Of a DNA stretch of 64,000 bases, positions 63,304 through 64,000 are shown one piece after another. The stretch covers positions 246,488 through 310,487 of the forward strand of contig JAYKAV010002596.1 of NCBI GenBank assembly GCA_035582835.1. Direction: 5' to 3'. Made by a program: the position numbers and the translations under genes. The DNA comes from Phoebastria nigripes. Taxonomy: Eukaryota; Chordata; Aves; Procellariiformes; Diomedeidae. The first letter of the stretch is position 1. Each line of letters begins with the position of its first letter. Below the pieces are notes generated by a model. It was not told the DNA's origin, ran no database searches, and was given only the letters and a program-made list of their open reading frames with translations.

Positions 63304-64000
63304 ATAGAGAAGATGGTGAAGTATGGGCTAGATGAGCAGACAGTGAGATGAATGGCTGGGCCCAGAGGGTGGTGATCAGTGGCATAAAGTCCAGTTGGAG
63401 ACCAGTAACTAGTGATGCACCCCAGGGGTCAATACTGGATCCAATCCTCTTTAACATCTTCATTAATGATCCGGATGATGGTGCAGAGTATACCCTCAGC
63501 ATATTTGCAGATAACAGAAAATTGGGAGGAGCAGCTGATACACCAGAGGGTCATGCTGCCATCCAGAGGAACCTCGACAGGCTAAAGAAATGAGCCAACA
63601 GGAACCTCATGAAGTTTAACAAAAGGAAGTGCAAAGCCCAGTCCCTGGGAAAAAAACCCAGCCACCAGTACATGCTAGAGGTCACCCAGGTGGAAAGCAG
63701 CTTGGCAGAAAAGGCCCTGAGGTCCTGGTGAACATGAAGTTGAACGTGAGCCAACAATGTGCCCTTGCTGCAAAAGTGAATGGTATCCTGGGCAGCATTA
63801 GGAGGAGTGTAGCCAGCAGATTGAAGGAGGTGACCCTTCCCCTCTACTCAGCACTAGTGAAGCCACACCTGAAGTACTGTGTCCAGTTCTGGGTTCCCCA
63901 GTACAAGAGAGACATTGACATAGTAGAGAGAGTCCAACAAAGGGCCACGAAGATGATTAAGGGACTCAAGTGTCTCTCCTATGAGGAAAGGCTGAAAGAG
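63304..64000 (+). mobile_element. CR1 LINE, 5' truncated, runs off the window
   Basis: The plus strand encodes CR1 reverse transcriptase from a WAQRV-like segment through [18 protein letters not shown] to FADN (63504-63515), where the second catalytic Asp of FADD is replaced by Asn. A stop follows at 63591-63593, and the later pieces ([14 protein letters not shown], RVQQRATKM-type residues up to 64000) need frame changes. The element is therefore inactive. It continues beyond the right edge toward its 3' end. Confidence 0.9.

Overview
The window looks like vertebrate nuclear DNA from a bird, probably a songbird or close relative. The evidence is CR1 LINE pieces with the avian 3' signature, two families of avian-type endogenous retrovirus LTRs, and one exon of a large vertebrate gene. 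The rest is AT-rich, repeat-poor, intron-like sequence. Isolated single N bases throughout indicate a draft or ambiguity-masked assembly. I see no bacterial, phage or plasmid signals.

The only protein-coding feature I can support is one 223-bp exon on the minus strand (25063-25285), with consensus splice sites on both sides. It encodes the first half of a CUB domain and I identify it as exon 2 of CSMD3. Everything at higher coordinates (25286-64000) would then be part of intron 1, and everything at lower coordinates (1-25062) part of intron 2. I found neither exon 1 nor exon 3 in the window.

Layout. 1-1046: three minus-strand CR1 fragments. About 1556-2931: the 5' end of a minus-strand endogenous retrovirus (LTR, primer-binding site, leader with a hydrophobic ORF), rearranged so that an inverted U5 copy faces the LTR across a palindromic primer-binding site. 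3792-4662: a long solo LTR of a second family. 4933-5013: a hairpin with flanking direct repeats. 11211-11751: solo LTR of the first family. 19318-19742: unclassified GC-rich block. 22170-22973: second long LTR, truncated in U3. 23251-24445: CR1 with broken reverse transcriptase. 25063-25285: CSMD3 exon. 25957-26544: solo LTR in the same orientation as CSMD3, about 0.7 kb upstream of the exon. 34152-34729: well preserved solo LTR with a 5-bp target-site duplication. About 49982-50745: unclassified GC-rich element, probably an LTR. 56670-56722 and 57885-58330: old CR1 remnants. 63304-64000: CR1 running off the window end.

No group of genes works together here; the layout is a giant neuronal-type gene whose introns have collected retroelements. 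The most unusual structure is the inverted U5/PBS/LTR palindrome at 2194-2931. The most functionally suggestive one is the sense-oriented LTR just upstream of the CSMD3 exon.
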